This document shows positions 42,926-52,325 of a DNA stretch of 64,000 bases, in pieces. A program made the position numbers and the translations under genes. The notes beneath the pieces are model-generated. The model was given only the letters and a program-made list of their open reading frames with translations, searched no databases and was not told where the DNA came from. How positions within the stretch are numbered: position 1 is the first letter of the stretch; the number at the start of each line of letters is the position of its first letter. The stretch comes from Bacillota bacterium (GTDB lineage Bacteria; Bacillota_I; Bacilli_A; RFN20; CAG-826), in the NCBI GenBank assembly GCA_023393065.1, contig JAEWMX010000013.1, forward strand, positions 5,689-69,688, read 5' to 3'.

Positions 42926-44866
42926 ATGGCTAATTTTGCATTCGAAGAAGAAAAATCGCCGAGTAAATTCAATCTCGGAGTCTGGCGCAAAATGCTGCGC
43001 TACACTTTTCGCAATTGGCCGCTATTAATCGTCCTTGCCCTGTCGATGCTCGTCACGACTTTTTACGATTCGAGTTTCATGCCGCTGATGAATGCGGCAG
43101 CCATCGCCGCAATTCCGGAAATTCCCTTTGGGGGGAGTGTCACCGGCATGATTATCGATGTCGAACTCATTTTTGGAGTCCGCTTCACTCTTGATTTCCT
43201 CGGTTACGCCCTCGTATTCGGTGCCGGCATTCTCATACGCTCCATATCGATATTCGTCACTTTCTTTGTCACTAACTATTTCGATATGCTGATCAACACA
43301 TCGCTGCGGCGCGACGCTTTCCGCCGAGCCCAGGAATTGAGTTTTTCTTACTATGATCGAACACCTTCGGGTTGGTTGATTGCCCGGATGCAAAACGACA
43401 CCTCGGCGATCAGCGACACTTTATCATGGGGGTTAATTCGCATTGTGTGGATTACATTTGAACTGATTTTCACTTTAGTGACGATGTTTTCTCGCGATAT
43501 TATGTTATCGCTTATCATTCTTTCAATCGCCCCTATTTTGATGGTTGTCGCTCCCATCTTTCAGCGTCTGCTATTAAAGGCGCAGCGCAAAGCTCGAAGC
43601 GCCTACTCCAATTTCGTCCGCTGGCTCGTCGAGTGCATCAATGGCGTCAAGACGATCAAGACGCTGAATATCGAAGAGAAAATGTTTGAAGAAGCCGACG
43701 ATGTGACGATGAACATCTATGTCAAGCGGCGCAAGGCGTTTAAAATTCACGCGTTCTTCATGCCGGTCATCAACGTCTTATCGGCATCGACCACCGCTCT
43801 CGTCATTCTCTTGGCCACTTCAAGTTTGGGTCTGATCGATGCCATGACTCCTGCTGGTGTCGCTACCCTCGTCTTATTTATCGGTTTTGTCTCACAAATT
43901 TATAACCCGATTCAAGAGTTTTCGGAAGTTGCCAACGAATTTATCGAAACGCAAGCCAAAGTTGAGAAAGTCATGTCCTTAATCGAGACGGAGCCAGATA
44001 TCGTCGATCGTCCTGAAGTCATCGAAAAATATGGCACGTTATTTAATAACAAACGAGAAAATTTTGAACCTTTGCAAGGCGATCTCGTCTTTGACCATGT
44101 GCACTTTTCATACATCAAAGGCACTGAAGTCATCCACGACCTCAATCTCCACATCCGGCAAGGCACCTCTTTGGCCATCGTCGGCGAGACCGGATCCGGT
44201 AAGTCGACCACCGCGAATCTCCTATGCCGTTTCTATGAGCCAAGCGAAGGGCGCATTCTCGTCGATGGCATTGATTATAAGGAGCGTTCCGTCGGCTGGT
44301 TGCGAAGCAACATCGGTTATGTTCAACAGACCCCTTTCGTCTTTCGCGCTTCCTATTATGACAACGTTCGCTACGGTCGCCCTGAAGCCACATTAGAAGA
44401 AGTGATCGAGGCTTGCAAAGTCGTCGGTGTCCATGATTTTATCATGACGCAAAAAGACGGATATATGAGCGAACTGGATGATGGCGGAAGCCAACTTTCC
44501 GGTGGTCAAAAACAACTGATTTCATTTGCGCGCGCCATCATTCGCAATCCGCGCTTGCTCATCCTTGATGAAGCGACGTCGAGCATCGACACCGAAAGCG
44601 AAGGCGTTATTCAGTCAGCCATGAATAAAATCCTTAAGGGGCGCACGAGCATCATCATCGCTCACCGCTTATCGACAATCGTTAACTGCGATCGCATTCT
44701 CGTGATGTCAAACGGCAAGGTCATTGAAGACGGAAGTCACTGTGAGCTTATGGCCCTGAAAGGGCAATATCACCATCTGTATATGAATCAATTCCGCGAA
44801 CTCAACCTCGAATCGCAAATTTCGACCTACGAGCAACAAATCGAACAGATGGATGTCAAGCTTTAA
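42926..44866 (+). CDS. ABC exporter half (catalytic subunit)
   Basis: The 646-residue partner has an N-terminal extension, six membrane helices and an ATPase with GETGSGKST, LSGGQKQLISFAR and LLILDEATSSID, so the catalytic Glu is intact. A pair of one consensus and one degenerate site matches the TM287/288, BmrCD and LmrCD type. The C-terminus carries a short coiled tail. The start is one base after the previous stop. Confidence 0.88.
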   Translation: MANFAFEEEKSPSKFNLGVWRKMLRYTFRNWPLLIVLALSMLVTTFYDSSFMPLMNAAAIAAIPEIPFGGSVTGMIIDVELIFGVRFTLDFLGYALVFGAGILIRSISIFVTFFVTNYFDMLINTSLRRDAFRRAQELSFSYYDRTPSGWLIARMQNDTSAISDTLSWGLIRIVWITFELIFTLVTMFSRDIMLSLIILSIAPILMVVAPIFQRLLLKAQRKARSAYSNFVRWLVECINGVKTIKTLNIEEKMFEEADDVTMNIYVKRRKAFKIHAFFMPVINVLSASTTALVILLATSSLGLIDAMTPAGVATLVLFIGFVSQIYNPIQEFSEVANEFIETQAKVEKVMSLIETEPDIVDRPEVIEKYGTLFNNKRENFEPLQGDLVFDHVHFSYIKGTEVIHDLNLHIRQGTSLAIVGETGSGKSTTANLLCRFYEPSEGRILVDGIDYKERSVGWLRSNIGYVQQTPFVFRASYYDNVRYGRPEATLEEVIEACKVVGVHDFIMTQKDGYMSELDDGGSQLSGGQKQLISFARAIIRNPRLLILDEATSSIDTESEGVIQSAMNKILKGRTSIIIAHRLSTIVNCDRILVMSNGKVIEDGSHCELMALKGQYHHLYMNQFRELNLESQISTYEQQIEQMDVKL

Positions 44867-44939
44867 ATCGCATCTGAATCTGATGCTTGATAAATAACCA
44901 TACTTACTTTTTTAAAGAGCTTTCTAAAAGAAAATCGCT

Positions 44940-44974
44940 TGTTTTCTTATTTGCGGCAATTTGATAAAATAAGC
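44940..44974 (+). promoter_or_regulatory. Candidate promoter for the 45007-48449 operon
   Basis: TTGTTT near 44940 and a GATAAAAT element near 44963 have spacing close to normal and lie about 40 bases before the next gene. Judged by eye only; no operator visible. Confidence 0.4.
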
Positions 44975-45006
44975 GAAGTTGTAGACTTACAAAGGTCGAA
45001 ATAAAT

Positions 45007-46056
45007 ATGAAAATTAAACATAAAATTAAACAGGGAATAATGCTTAAAGCCCTTCAATCAAGTGCTAAAAAGCAGCCGTTCGATATTGCAAAAGCCGATC
45101 ATTTTATCCTTGCTGATCAAGTAGGAGACAACCTGACTGATAGCCACTATTTTTCAGCTCACGGAAATAATGGCGAGAGCTTTTTCTTTCGCCATGCGAA
45201 ACGAAGTAATTCAACGACGGAAATATGGTTTTGCCTCAGAACTAGCGATGGAAAAACGATTGTCAATACGCATGAGCTGTATCCATCAGATAACTGTCCA
45301 GCAAGCGTCAAATGCACTAAGACAGGTGATGAGATGACGATTAAGTTTCAAGGCGAAGTATCTTATGCAAAAAAAGGTGAACATGATGTTTTATCTTTTG
45401 ATAAAGAGTCATTTGAAATTACGGCAAAAGCGACTTTTATCGCTTCGATGCCCGCTTTTGATTTTGCGACCGGACTCGACCCGATGTTCGTCGCCGAGGC
45501 CCTCGCTAATGAAAAGTGGAATAAGACCTTTTGGCGAAATCTAAAAATTAACCGTCAAGTCCACTATGAACAGCCGGGTGTCATTCGTCTTGAAGTGACC
45601 ATTAACGGCCAAAATTCGACATATGTTCTACCGGCGATGCGCGATCATTCATATGGTTATCGCGATTGGGATTACATGAACCGCCACATCTGGCTCATGA
45701 TTCTTTTTGAAGACGGTGAAGTTCTCAATCTCAACATGGTTGATTATCCCCATATGCACAATCTGATGACCGGCTATCGCAGCCGCGGAGGAAGACATGT
45801 TCCAGTTCGCTCCTTAACACGATTAAAAGAGTTGGGCGCCGATGGTCTTGTTCCGCTAAAAGTGGAAGTTGAAGTACCATCAAAAGAAGGAATTATTCTA
45901 AAACTTATCGGAAAGCGCGACTTTGTCGTCGACTTTTCTTTCGCGGATGGCAAATATCACATCTTTGAAGGCGTGGGGGATTTTATCTACGGCGACAAAA
46001 GAGGACGAGGCATTCTCGAGTTCGGATATAACAGCGGCATCAGACGCTGGAAATGA
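45007..46056 (+). CDS. CrtC/lipocalin-like protein of unknown substrate
   Basis: The 349-residue protein has a beta-rich layout, including SHYFSAHGNNGESFFFRH, the PAMRDHSYGYRDWDYMNRHIW segment and a C-terminal IFEGVGDFIYGDKRGRG. The RDHSYGxRDW-type motif is a feature I associate with CrtC/hydroxyneurosporene-dehydrogenase-like and DUF7064-type tandem lipocalin proteins. No signal peptide or membrane helix. Its stop overlaps the start region of the PEP-utilising enzyme, so they are one operon and probably one pathway. Substrate unknown. Confidence 0.6.
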   Translation: MKIKHKIKQGIMLKALQSSAKKQPFDIAKADHFILADQVGDNLTDSHYFSAHGNNGESFFFRHAKRSNSTTEIWFCLRTSDGKTIVNTHELYPSDNCPASVKCTKTGDEMTIKFQGEVSYAKKGEHDVLSFDKESFEITAKATFIASMPAFDFATGLDPMFVAEALANEKWNKTFWRNLKINRQVHYEQPGVIRLEVTINGQNSTYVLPAMRDHSYGYRDWDYMNRHIWLMILFEDGEVLNLNMVDYPHMHNLMTGYRSRGGRHVPVRSLTRLKELGADGLVPLKVEVEVPSKEGIILKLIGKRDFVVDFSFADGKYHIFEGVGDFIYGDKRGRGILEFGYNSGIRRWK

Positions 46057-48449
46057 GGGAAGTTATGAAAATAGCGTGGTTAGATAAAATACCGGAAGCA
46101 GATTTAAAAGAAGTCGGCGGCAAGGCAAAAGGCCTTTATCTCTTGCATAAACTCGGTCTTGAAGTCGCGCCTGGTTTTGTCGCATACGGAATTTCTTCTA
46201 AAGAAGACGAGGATATTCTCTTTCAGCATTGGAAAGACGCTAAGCTCGGCGAAGTCGCGGTCCGTTCCTCGGCGACTCTCGAAGACGGGGTCGAATTATC
46301 TCAGGCCGGTCAATATGAAACTTATACATGCATCGCTAGCGATGAGCAATTCAAAGCAGCCATTCGAGGTTGCCTCGAAAGCCTAAATCAAGCAAATGCC
46401 GCCAAATATCGCCGCTTCTTCAACCAAGCTCAAAGCTCGATGAATATCATTGTTCAAAGAATGGTCAAAGCGAAATCGGCCGGTGTTCTTTTCACCGTGA
46501 ATCCGACGACGCGCGAAAACGATGTCCGCATCGAAGTGGTTGCCGGGCTCGGCGAGAACCTCGTTTCCGGTAAGATGCAATCGCAGCTTATTTTAATAAA
46601 TAGGCAAAATCCTTCTTATTCAGTTCTAACCACTCTTCTTTCAAAAGATAATATCAAACAGCTATTTCAAGAAGGTTTAAACGCTGAGCGAGAGTTGAAA
46701 GTCCCGCTCGATCTCGAATTTGCCATCGACGAAGATGACCATGTCGTCTGGCTTCAGGCTCGCCCGATCACCACTCTTGATGATCCGACGATCGGAGAGC
46801 TCAATACGCCATACGCGGTCGAGGGAGACATCATCACTAATCATAATGTCGGCGAGATGCTGCCGGGCGCGATTACTCCACTGACGATTTCGACCGTCGT
46901 CTACGCAATCGATTACGGGCTTCGCAAGATGCTCGCCGATGTCGGTGTCGTCAAAAAAATCGAAGATGTGCCAGAAGAGCTGTTGATCAGCCACTATTAC
47001 GGCCACCTCTTTTTCAATATGCGCCACCTATATCGCATTACAAAAGCCGTGACGGGAGCCGCCAAAGAAAATATCGATGTCGGCATCTGCGGTCAAATTC
47101 TCGACTATGAACAGCCCGATGACTTTAAGAAAATGAACGGATTTATCCGCCTCCGCAACGGACTTCGCTATGGCAAATTCATGTTTGGCTATAAGAAGGC
47201 GATGAAAGATATATCCTCGATCGCCGAACGCATCCATTTCGCTGGCGCAACAGTCGATGAACTATACGCGTCAATCGGCCACAATCTAGATTTACTCAAC
47301 CAAGCTCTACTTGACCATTATGTTACCTCGGTCTATTCGGGGGCGATGAACAGCGCGCTATTCTACATTCTGGCGCGCGACAGCGATAACCATGATGAAA
47401 TCAAAGGTCGCATCGCATCCGTCCTTGAAGACATCGATGGCATCGAAAGCGCGGATATTATCAAATCGCTTCGCGAAATTGCCGTCGAAATCTTAAAAGA
47501 CCGGCCAGATGCCGATTGTTTTAACCACCAAAATCTGCAAGAATACCTCCGTGAGGCTCCTTCTTCAGTCGTCATGCTAAAAGATCGATTTATGGAAAGG
47601 CACGGCCACCGCTGCATTCGCGAATCCGAACTGCGCTCCCCGGGCTGGAAGGACGACGAAGAGGGGTTTGTCCTACATCTTCTTACATTGATTAAATCAA
47701 TGGTCGGCTATCGGCAAAAAGAAAAGAAAGATGGTCCTGACAACATCGAAATCTTCTTATCCGATTACTATGGTTTTAAGCGCATAGCTCTTCGCGCATT
47801 TGTCAATGGATCGCGAAAAGGTTGTCGCATTCGCGAGTATTCGAAATCTAAAATGATCTTAGCTGTCGACAAATTTAAAGCTGGCTATCGCCGCCTCGCC
47901 GAGATGCTCGTTGAAGAAGGAGCGCTTCCTGAAGCAGATCTCATCTATTTTCTAACACATGATGAAATAGGAAAAATGCTTACTTCAAAAGATTCAAAAT
48001 ATGTCAAGCGCGCTTTCATCCGCAAACGTCTTTTGCCGGAGCAAGAAAGGCTCAAATTCGCCCATGTCAATGTCGGCATGCCTGTACCGATATCTTCGAC
48101 TTTTGATTTTGCCATGAAAGGCGCGACGCTTTCGGGAACACCTCTTTCGCGCGGGCAAGTCGTCGGTCGGGCTCGCGTCATCACCAACGCTGAAGATGCC
48201 AAGAAACTTCAAAAGGGCGAAATCATGGTCGCGGGTTACACCGATATCGGCTGGTCGCCTTATTACGCGCTCATAGGCGGTCTTGTCACAGAGGTGGGAA
48301 GCGCCCTCTCTCACGGCGCAGTCGTCGCTCGTGAGTATGCTCTACCATTGGTATCCAATGTCAAAAATGCCACCGCCGTCATTCGCGACGGAGATATGAT
48401 CTCAATCGACGGAGCTCTCGGCACCGTTGTCATCGTCGATTCGATATAA
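46053..48449 (+). CDS. Rifampin-phosphotransferase/PEP-synthase-like enzyme
   Basis: The 798-residue protein has the three-part layout of RPH/PEP synthase relatives. The N-terminal ATP-binding domain shows GGKAKGLYLLHKLGLEVAPG, RSSATLEDG and QARPITT; a long central domain spans about 270-650. A C-terminal swivelling phosphohistidine domain has SALSHGAVVAREYALP with the phospho-acceptor His near residue 754. Such enzymes move phosphate from ATP through His to a substrate. True PEP synthase would need a TIM-barrel domain, which is absent, so a small-molecule kinase is more likely. Start 46053 overlaps the previous stop; 46065 has a better ribosome site. Confidence 0.8.
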   Translation: MREVMKIAWLDKIPEADLKEVGGKAKGLYLLHKLGLEVAPGFVAYGISSKEDEDILFQHWKDAKLGEVAVRSSATLEDGVELSQAGQYETYTCIASDEQFKAAIRGCLESLNQANAAKYRRFFNQAQSSMNIIVQRMVKAKSAGVLFTVNPTTRENDVRIEVVAGLGENLVSGKMQSQLILINRQNPSYSVLTTLLSKDNIKQLFQEGLNAERELKVPLDLEFAIDEDDHVVWLQARPITTLDDPTIGELNTPYAVEGDIITNHNVGEMLPGAITPLTISTVVYAIDYGLRKMLADVGVVKKIEDVPEELLISHYYGHLFFNMRHLYRITKAVTGAAKENIDVGICGQILDYEQPDDFKKMNGFIRLRNGLRYGKFMFGYKKAMKDISSIAERIHFAGATVDELYASIGHNLDLLNQALLDHYVTSVYSGAMNSALFYILARDSDNHDEIKGRIASVLEDIDGIESADIIKSLREIAVEILKDRPDADCFNHQNLQEYLREAPSSVVMLKDRFMERHGHRCIRESELRSPGWKDDEEGFVLHLLTLIKSMVGYRQKEKKDGPDNIEIFLSDYYGFKRIALRAFVNGSRKGCRIREYSKSKMILAVDKFKAGYRRLAEMLVEEGALPEADLIYFLTHDEIGKMLTSKDSKYVKRAFIRKRLLPEQERLKFAHVNVGMPVPISSTFDFAMKGATLSGTPLSRGQVVGRARVITNAEDAKKLQKGEIMVAGYTDIGWSPYYALIGGLVTEVGSALSHGAVVAREYALPLVSNVKNATAVIRDGDMISIDGALGTVVIVDSI

Positions 48450-48464
48450 TCGCATCATTGCAAT

Positions 48465-48493
48465 AAAAAAAGTGGACCGAAATCCACTTTTTT
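48465..48493. terminator. Bidirectional intrinsic terminator
   Basis: AAAAAAAGTGGA-CCGAAA-TCCACTTTTTT forms a symmetric hairpin with a T-tract on either strand. It lies between the convergent PEP-utilising enzyme gene (plus) and lemA (minus) and can end both. Confidence 0.9.
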
Positions 48494-48512
48494 AAATGTT
48501 TCTGCGATTAGC

Positions 48513-49178
48513 TTAGAAGAATTTAGCCCGAGCCTGATCCTTCGTCTCTTTACTTGCAGTAAAGGGAATGCGGGTCGAATAGCCGGCTTTGGCGGCGACG
48601 ATCATCTTGGTCGGCCAAGCGAAGATGTCTTGGTTCCATTTTAAGACGGTGTCGTTATAAACTTCGCGAGCGGCCGTAATTTCTCTTTGTAGATAGCTAT
48701 TTTGCTGCATCGCATCTGCTAAGGCGCGATGAGCCTTGAGATCTGGATAAGCTTCGAAAGCGACGCGAATGCTACTCATCGCGGTGTCGAGTTGACCGGC
48801 GACTTCGTTGCGGTTGCCTTCGTTGGGATTGACGCCACCGCGGAACTGGGCGACGGTTTTCATAACATCCTTATCGAGATCGACGGATTTTTCGACGATG
48901 CCAACGACGTTTTGAAGTATTTGCACTCTCTGCTCGAGATAGTTATCAATCTGCGAAGCATTGTGCTGAATCTTCTGTTGAAGTTGCCGTAAGTAGTTGC
49001 GAGCGCTGATCTTCATAAAGAGGAAAACGAGTCCGGGAATAATTCCTAACACCCAGAGAATGATTTCAAAAACGAGCGATCCAGCTCCGACCTTTACGGG
49101 AATCTGCTTTTCGATAACGTTGACGTCTCTTCCTTCTTGATTGACTGGTCCAGTCACTTCATCTAATTCATTTGCCAT
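48513..49178 (-). CDS. lemA: LemA family protein
   Basis: The ATG at 49176-49178 with a GGAGGT ribosome site gives 221 residues. One N-terminal membrane helix (about 35-52, LVFEIILWVLGIIPGLVFLF) is followed by the LemA helical body: NYLEQRVQILQNVVGIVEK, YPDLKAHRALADAMQQN and REVYNDTVLKWNQDIFAWP. LemA proteins are membrane-anchored with the bulk facing outside or inside depending on species; function is unclear. The upstream neighbour is a large membrane protein often found with LemA in Mollicutes-type genomes. Confidence 0.93.
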   Translation of the reverse strand: MANELDEVTGPVNQEGRDVNVIEKQIPVKVGAGSLVFEIILWVLGIIPGLVFLFMKISARNYLRQLQQKIQHNASQIDNYLEQRVQILQNVVGIVEKSVDLDKDVMKTVAQFRGGVNPNEGNRNEVAGQLDTAMSSIRVAFEAYPDLKAHRALADAMQQNSYLQREITAAREVYNDTVLKWNQDIFAWPTKMIVAAKAGYSTRIPFTASKETKDQARAKFF

Positions 49179-49223
49179 ATTAGATACCTCCATCTTTATA
49201 TTATATATACACTTGGCTCAGTG

Positions 49224-51047
49224 TTATCTACTTTTTTTAATAATATATGCTAAGAACAAGCCAACCGTGTATACATCTTTGTCATCAGCCAGTTTGCCCG
49301 AGCGCATCGATTCGATGGCTTTCTTAAACTTATCGGCATATGTCTCTTCCTTCTCTTCACCGACAGCATTGATATTGACATCGGTGTCTTGCGAGACGGG
49401 AATATATTCAACCCAGTCGACGGGCACGTTATGAGAGCGGCCATCTCCGCCCATCACCGGAATGTAATCAGTGCGGTTAATTGTCTGATAACCATAGGCC
49501 GTAACGCGAATCGTGTCGCAGAAGCCACCGCTTTTGACGACTGAAGTCTTAAGGATGTTGCGCGTCCCCGAAAGTTTGTGAGCGAACTCGGACTCGTTCA
49601 TGGCGTTGACGACGTGCTCGTGCTCGTAGAAGCTCACATAGCTATCATACAAATCTTTGTAGATGTATTCGTGGGGCTTATGCTGCTGATAGAGGGGGAT
49701 AGCCAGAATCGGCGCGAATGTAAAAAACATCTGCTTGAAGTATGTGTTGTGGTATTCGATAAATAACGTGCGCACGGCGTCGTAATCGTACCCTTGAAAG
49801 AAATTCGGAGCCGGGTCAAAATTCACACCGGCGAGATGCTCCGGATAAATAATATTTATCATCTTGTGTTTGACAAAGTCAAAATCATCGCCGTAAGCCA
49901 CCTCTTTATCTTTCATCAACTGCAGGAGTTGCTTTTGCGCTAATGGGGTGAAAAGCAAACGGAACTGCACTTCGTTGTTGCGATTAGAGGCGCCGAACAG
50001 GACTTCAAATTCGGAGTTGCCCATGACGGTGTAATCCCCACCTTTTTTGGTGCTTTTCTCCGACATTTTATTGAGCTTTTTGACCTCTTTATTGACTTTC
50101 TTTTCAATCTGCTTGTCACTGAGCTCTTCGGCATCGGAATCCTGCCGCGAAAAGATGAGATCGGGAGCGGCTTCATTACCATAGACGAGATAAGGCTCTT
50201 GATGATAATAAGGGCAGGGCTTTGTCACGCTGGCTCGCAAGGTCTGGGTATGATGGTTGGTCACTAAGCGACCGTTGACATAGGAGGTCGTCGTATAATG
50301 GATGACGAGTTCGCCATAATATGTTTTGGTGCCGAGATGATGGACGAGGTCGTTGGCGATAAAAAATGGATTGCCGATGATGTCGCCGGATTGAACATAG
50401 AGTGTCGAACGATTGACATCGTGGGCTTCCGCCAAACCGAACTTGTTGACGAGGTAGTCGAGGCGTTTGCTATCAAACATCTTATCGAGATTGATAATTG
50501 GGATCGTTTTGCGAAAAAGGCTAATGCCCATTCCGCGCGTGAATAATTCATTAAGTGGAGCCATCTGAGCCCAAGCTTCTTTGAGCAAATCCTCGATTAT
50601 TTTATCGATTTTTGCTTTCATTCCCCGCAATTCTTTAAGTTTTTTATTAATAATGACAACAATTAAGACGATGAAAAGAATCGGCAGAGCGAATCCAAAA
50701 ACAATCATCAAGATTGGAGCCAATAGGCTTTGAGTTCCCTGAACGAGCATGATGATTCCGACGATAGCGGCCACTAATCCGACGACCGTAAGAAAAACTA
50801 GAAATCCGCGAAGGGCATTTTGCTTACTAATTTTCTTAACAACTTCGTTTCGCTCGCTCTCGTGTTTTTTTATCTTGCGATTCGTTTCGCGGTTCGCTTC
50901 GATATCTATCTGCGATTTCTCAACGAGACTATCAAAGTATTCAGTCGTGTTTTTATGAAATAAATCTTTGTAAACATTTTTATAGGCAAGAAGTGGCTCA
51001 AAAATATTGTCGCCGTCAAATCCAGTAAACTCGCTTGTATTTTCCAT
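49224..51047 (-). CDS. DUF3137-like membrane protein, LemA partner
   Basis: The 607-residue protein has a cytoplasmic-looking N-terminal coiled region, two adjacent membrane helices (about 82-105 and 110-133), and a long soluble part with TLYVQSGDIIGNPFFIANDL and a C-terminal PVMGGDGRSHNVPVDWVEYIP region. The layout resembles DUF3137-family proteins that pair with LemA. It lies 45 bases upstream of lemA on the same strand, so the two are likely co-transcribed and act at the membrane together. Function unknown. Confidence 0.65.
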   Translation of the reverse strand: MENTSEFTGFDGDNIFEPLLAYKNVYKDLFHKNTTEYFDSLVEKSQIDIEANRETNRKIKKHESERNEVVKKISKQNALRGFLVFLTVVGLVAAIVGIIMLVQGTQSLLAPILMIVFGFALPILFIVLIVVIINKKLKELRGMKAKIDKIIEDLLKEAWAQMAPLNELFTRGMGISLFRKTIPIINLDKMFDSKRLDYLVNKFGLAEAHDVNRSTLYVQSGDIIGNPFFIANDLVHHLGTKTYYGELVIHYTTTSYVNGRLVTNHHTQTLRASVTKPCPYYHQEPYLVYGNEAAPDLIFSRQDSDAEELSDKQIEKKVNKEVKKLNKMSEKSTKKGGDYTVMGNSEFEVLFGASNRNNEVQFRLLFTPLAQKQLLQLMKDKEVAYGDDFDFVKHKMINIIYPEHLAGVNFDPAPNFFQGYDYDAVRTLFIEYHNTYFKQMFFTFAPILAIPLYQQHKPHEYIYKDLYDSYVSFYEHEHVVNAMNESEFAHKLSGTRNILKTSVVKSGGFCDTIRVTAYGYQTINRTDYIPVMGGDGRSHNVPVDWVEYIPVSQDTDVNINAVGEEKEETYADKFKKAIESMRSGKLADDKDVYTVGLFLAYIIKKSR

Positions 51048-51176
51048 CTTTAATTCCCCTCATCACGAAGCGAATAAGCCTATAAGGCTATCGTTCTTTT
51101 TCATTGTAGCACAACAAAAGAATGACGAAGATATTTTTAGATGAAAACAAAATTATGATTTAATAGTTAAATAATC

Positions 51177-52322
51177 TTAGTTGTTGTGCGCGACGCGATA
51201 AAAATATTCGCCGGCAGTCGAGAATTTAATCGGCAAATATTTCGTATCCATGTAAAACTGAAATACTTCGTAGCTGTCGTAAATTTGAATATCGCCACCG
51301 ATATCGACGGGTAAATATTGAATGAGCTTGGTCGGAAAGCGATATTCGACTTCTTGGCCTTTATCGGTGCCGCGATAGACATACAAGTCGCGATTCAAAG
51401 TGATGGTGCCGGTTCCGGTTTCGACGAGGCTGTTGCCTTGATAGCGAACGAGGCGAACGGAGGTTTTTAGCGAATAGTCAGGCGTCTTCGAGATGAGTTC
51501 TTCCAGCGCTAAGCGCTGCCGCTCGTAATTGCTAAATAGACTTCGCCCATCCAAGAGACCATACTCGTCATAGATTAGTTCGCGCTGACATTTTGGACAG
51601 ACGAGTTTATGCTGTTGGCTCACCAGTCCCTCATGTCCGCAGTCCGGGCATTGGTAGATGAGATTTTCGAGATTATTAATGTCGTTTAAACGATAGATGT
51701 GGCGATGCTCTTCATTATAGGCGCCGGCATCAAATTCAAGGCTTCGATCAACGGATTCATAGATACTTTTTTCATCAAGTTGTTCAAGTTGGTCTGGGGT
51801 AAAGAGATGAACCATCGAAGTGAATACTTTTCCCTTGAAAATTTTATTGGTCCAAGGAGGAGACATCAAAAAAGCATTCTTATCATGGACGACATAGACA
51901 TTGACTTTCGCCTTTTTTAAAAATTTAGCGATTGCGAAAGGCGACTTTAGGCTCTTGCCGTGATATGTGATCTGACCTTCGGGAAAAATGCCGATGATAC
52001 CGCCGGTTTTCAAAATTTTTAAAGCGCTGGCGACAGCCTTTAAATCGCCTTGATAAGAGCAGATTGGAATCGCTCGCGCCAGCTTTAAAAAGGGGCGGCG
52101 TTCCGGTTCATAGAACATCTTGGCGGCGGCCATGTAGTTGATTCGGTGAGGATAGAGAGCTGCCGTTACAAACACATAGTCGCGAAAAGATGCGTGATTG
52201 GATAGGATGATGGCCGGCTTCTTTATTTTGATTTTATTAACCAAGCGATTGCCTTGAAGATAGGCCGATATCTTTAAGATGCCAGCTAAAGGCAGCCACA
52301 AAAAAGGATTGGGGCGTTTCAT
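51177..52322 (-). CDS. PlsC-like acyltransferase with zinc ribbon
   Basis: The 381-residue protein starts with an acyltransferase domain: NHASFRDYVF (the H-x4-D motif) near residue 42 and GIFPEGQITYHGKS near 111-124. A four-Cys zinc ribbon follows (CPDCGHEG...CPKCQREL, about 220-245), then a beta-rich tail. The acyltransferase part belongs to the 1-acyl-glycerol-3-phosphate acyltransferase family for phospholipid synthesis. Family members usually stop near 240 residues; the zinc ribbon and tail are additions. It follows an MFS gene with three bases between. Confidence 0.85.
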   Translation of the reverse strand: MKRPNPFLWLPLAGILKISAYLQGNRLVNKIKIKKPAIILSNHASFRDYVFVTAALYPHRINYMAAAKMFYEPERRPFLKLARAIPICSYQGDLKAVASALKILKTGGIIGIFPEGQITYHGKSLKSPFAIAKFLKKAKVNVYVVHDKNAFLMSPPWTNKIFKGKVFTSMVHLFTPDQLEQLDEKSIYESVDRSLEFDAGAYNEEHRHIYRLNDINNLENLIYQCPDCGHEGLVSQQHKLVCPKCQRELIYDEYGLLDGRSLFSNYERQRLALEELISKTPDYSLKTSVRLVRYQGNSLVETGTGTITLNRDLYVYRGTDKGQEVEYRFPTKLIQYLPVDIGGDIQIYDSYEVFQFYMDTKYLPIKFSTAGEYFYRVAHNN

Positions 52323-52325
52323 AGA

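Noticed and set aside
44867..44905. Terminator after the ABC exporter genes
   Set aside because: A GCATC/GATGC stem is present but no T-tract follows, so support is too weak.
46053..48449. True PEP synthase or pyruvate phosphate dikinase
   Set aside because: The C-terminal TIM-barrel domain of those enzymes is absent and the domain order is that of rifampin phosphotransferase relatives.
50298..50546. Plus-strand frames opposite the DUF3137-like gene
   Set aside because: Antisense shadows without starts or domain features.
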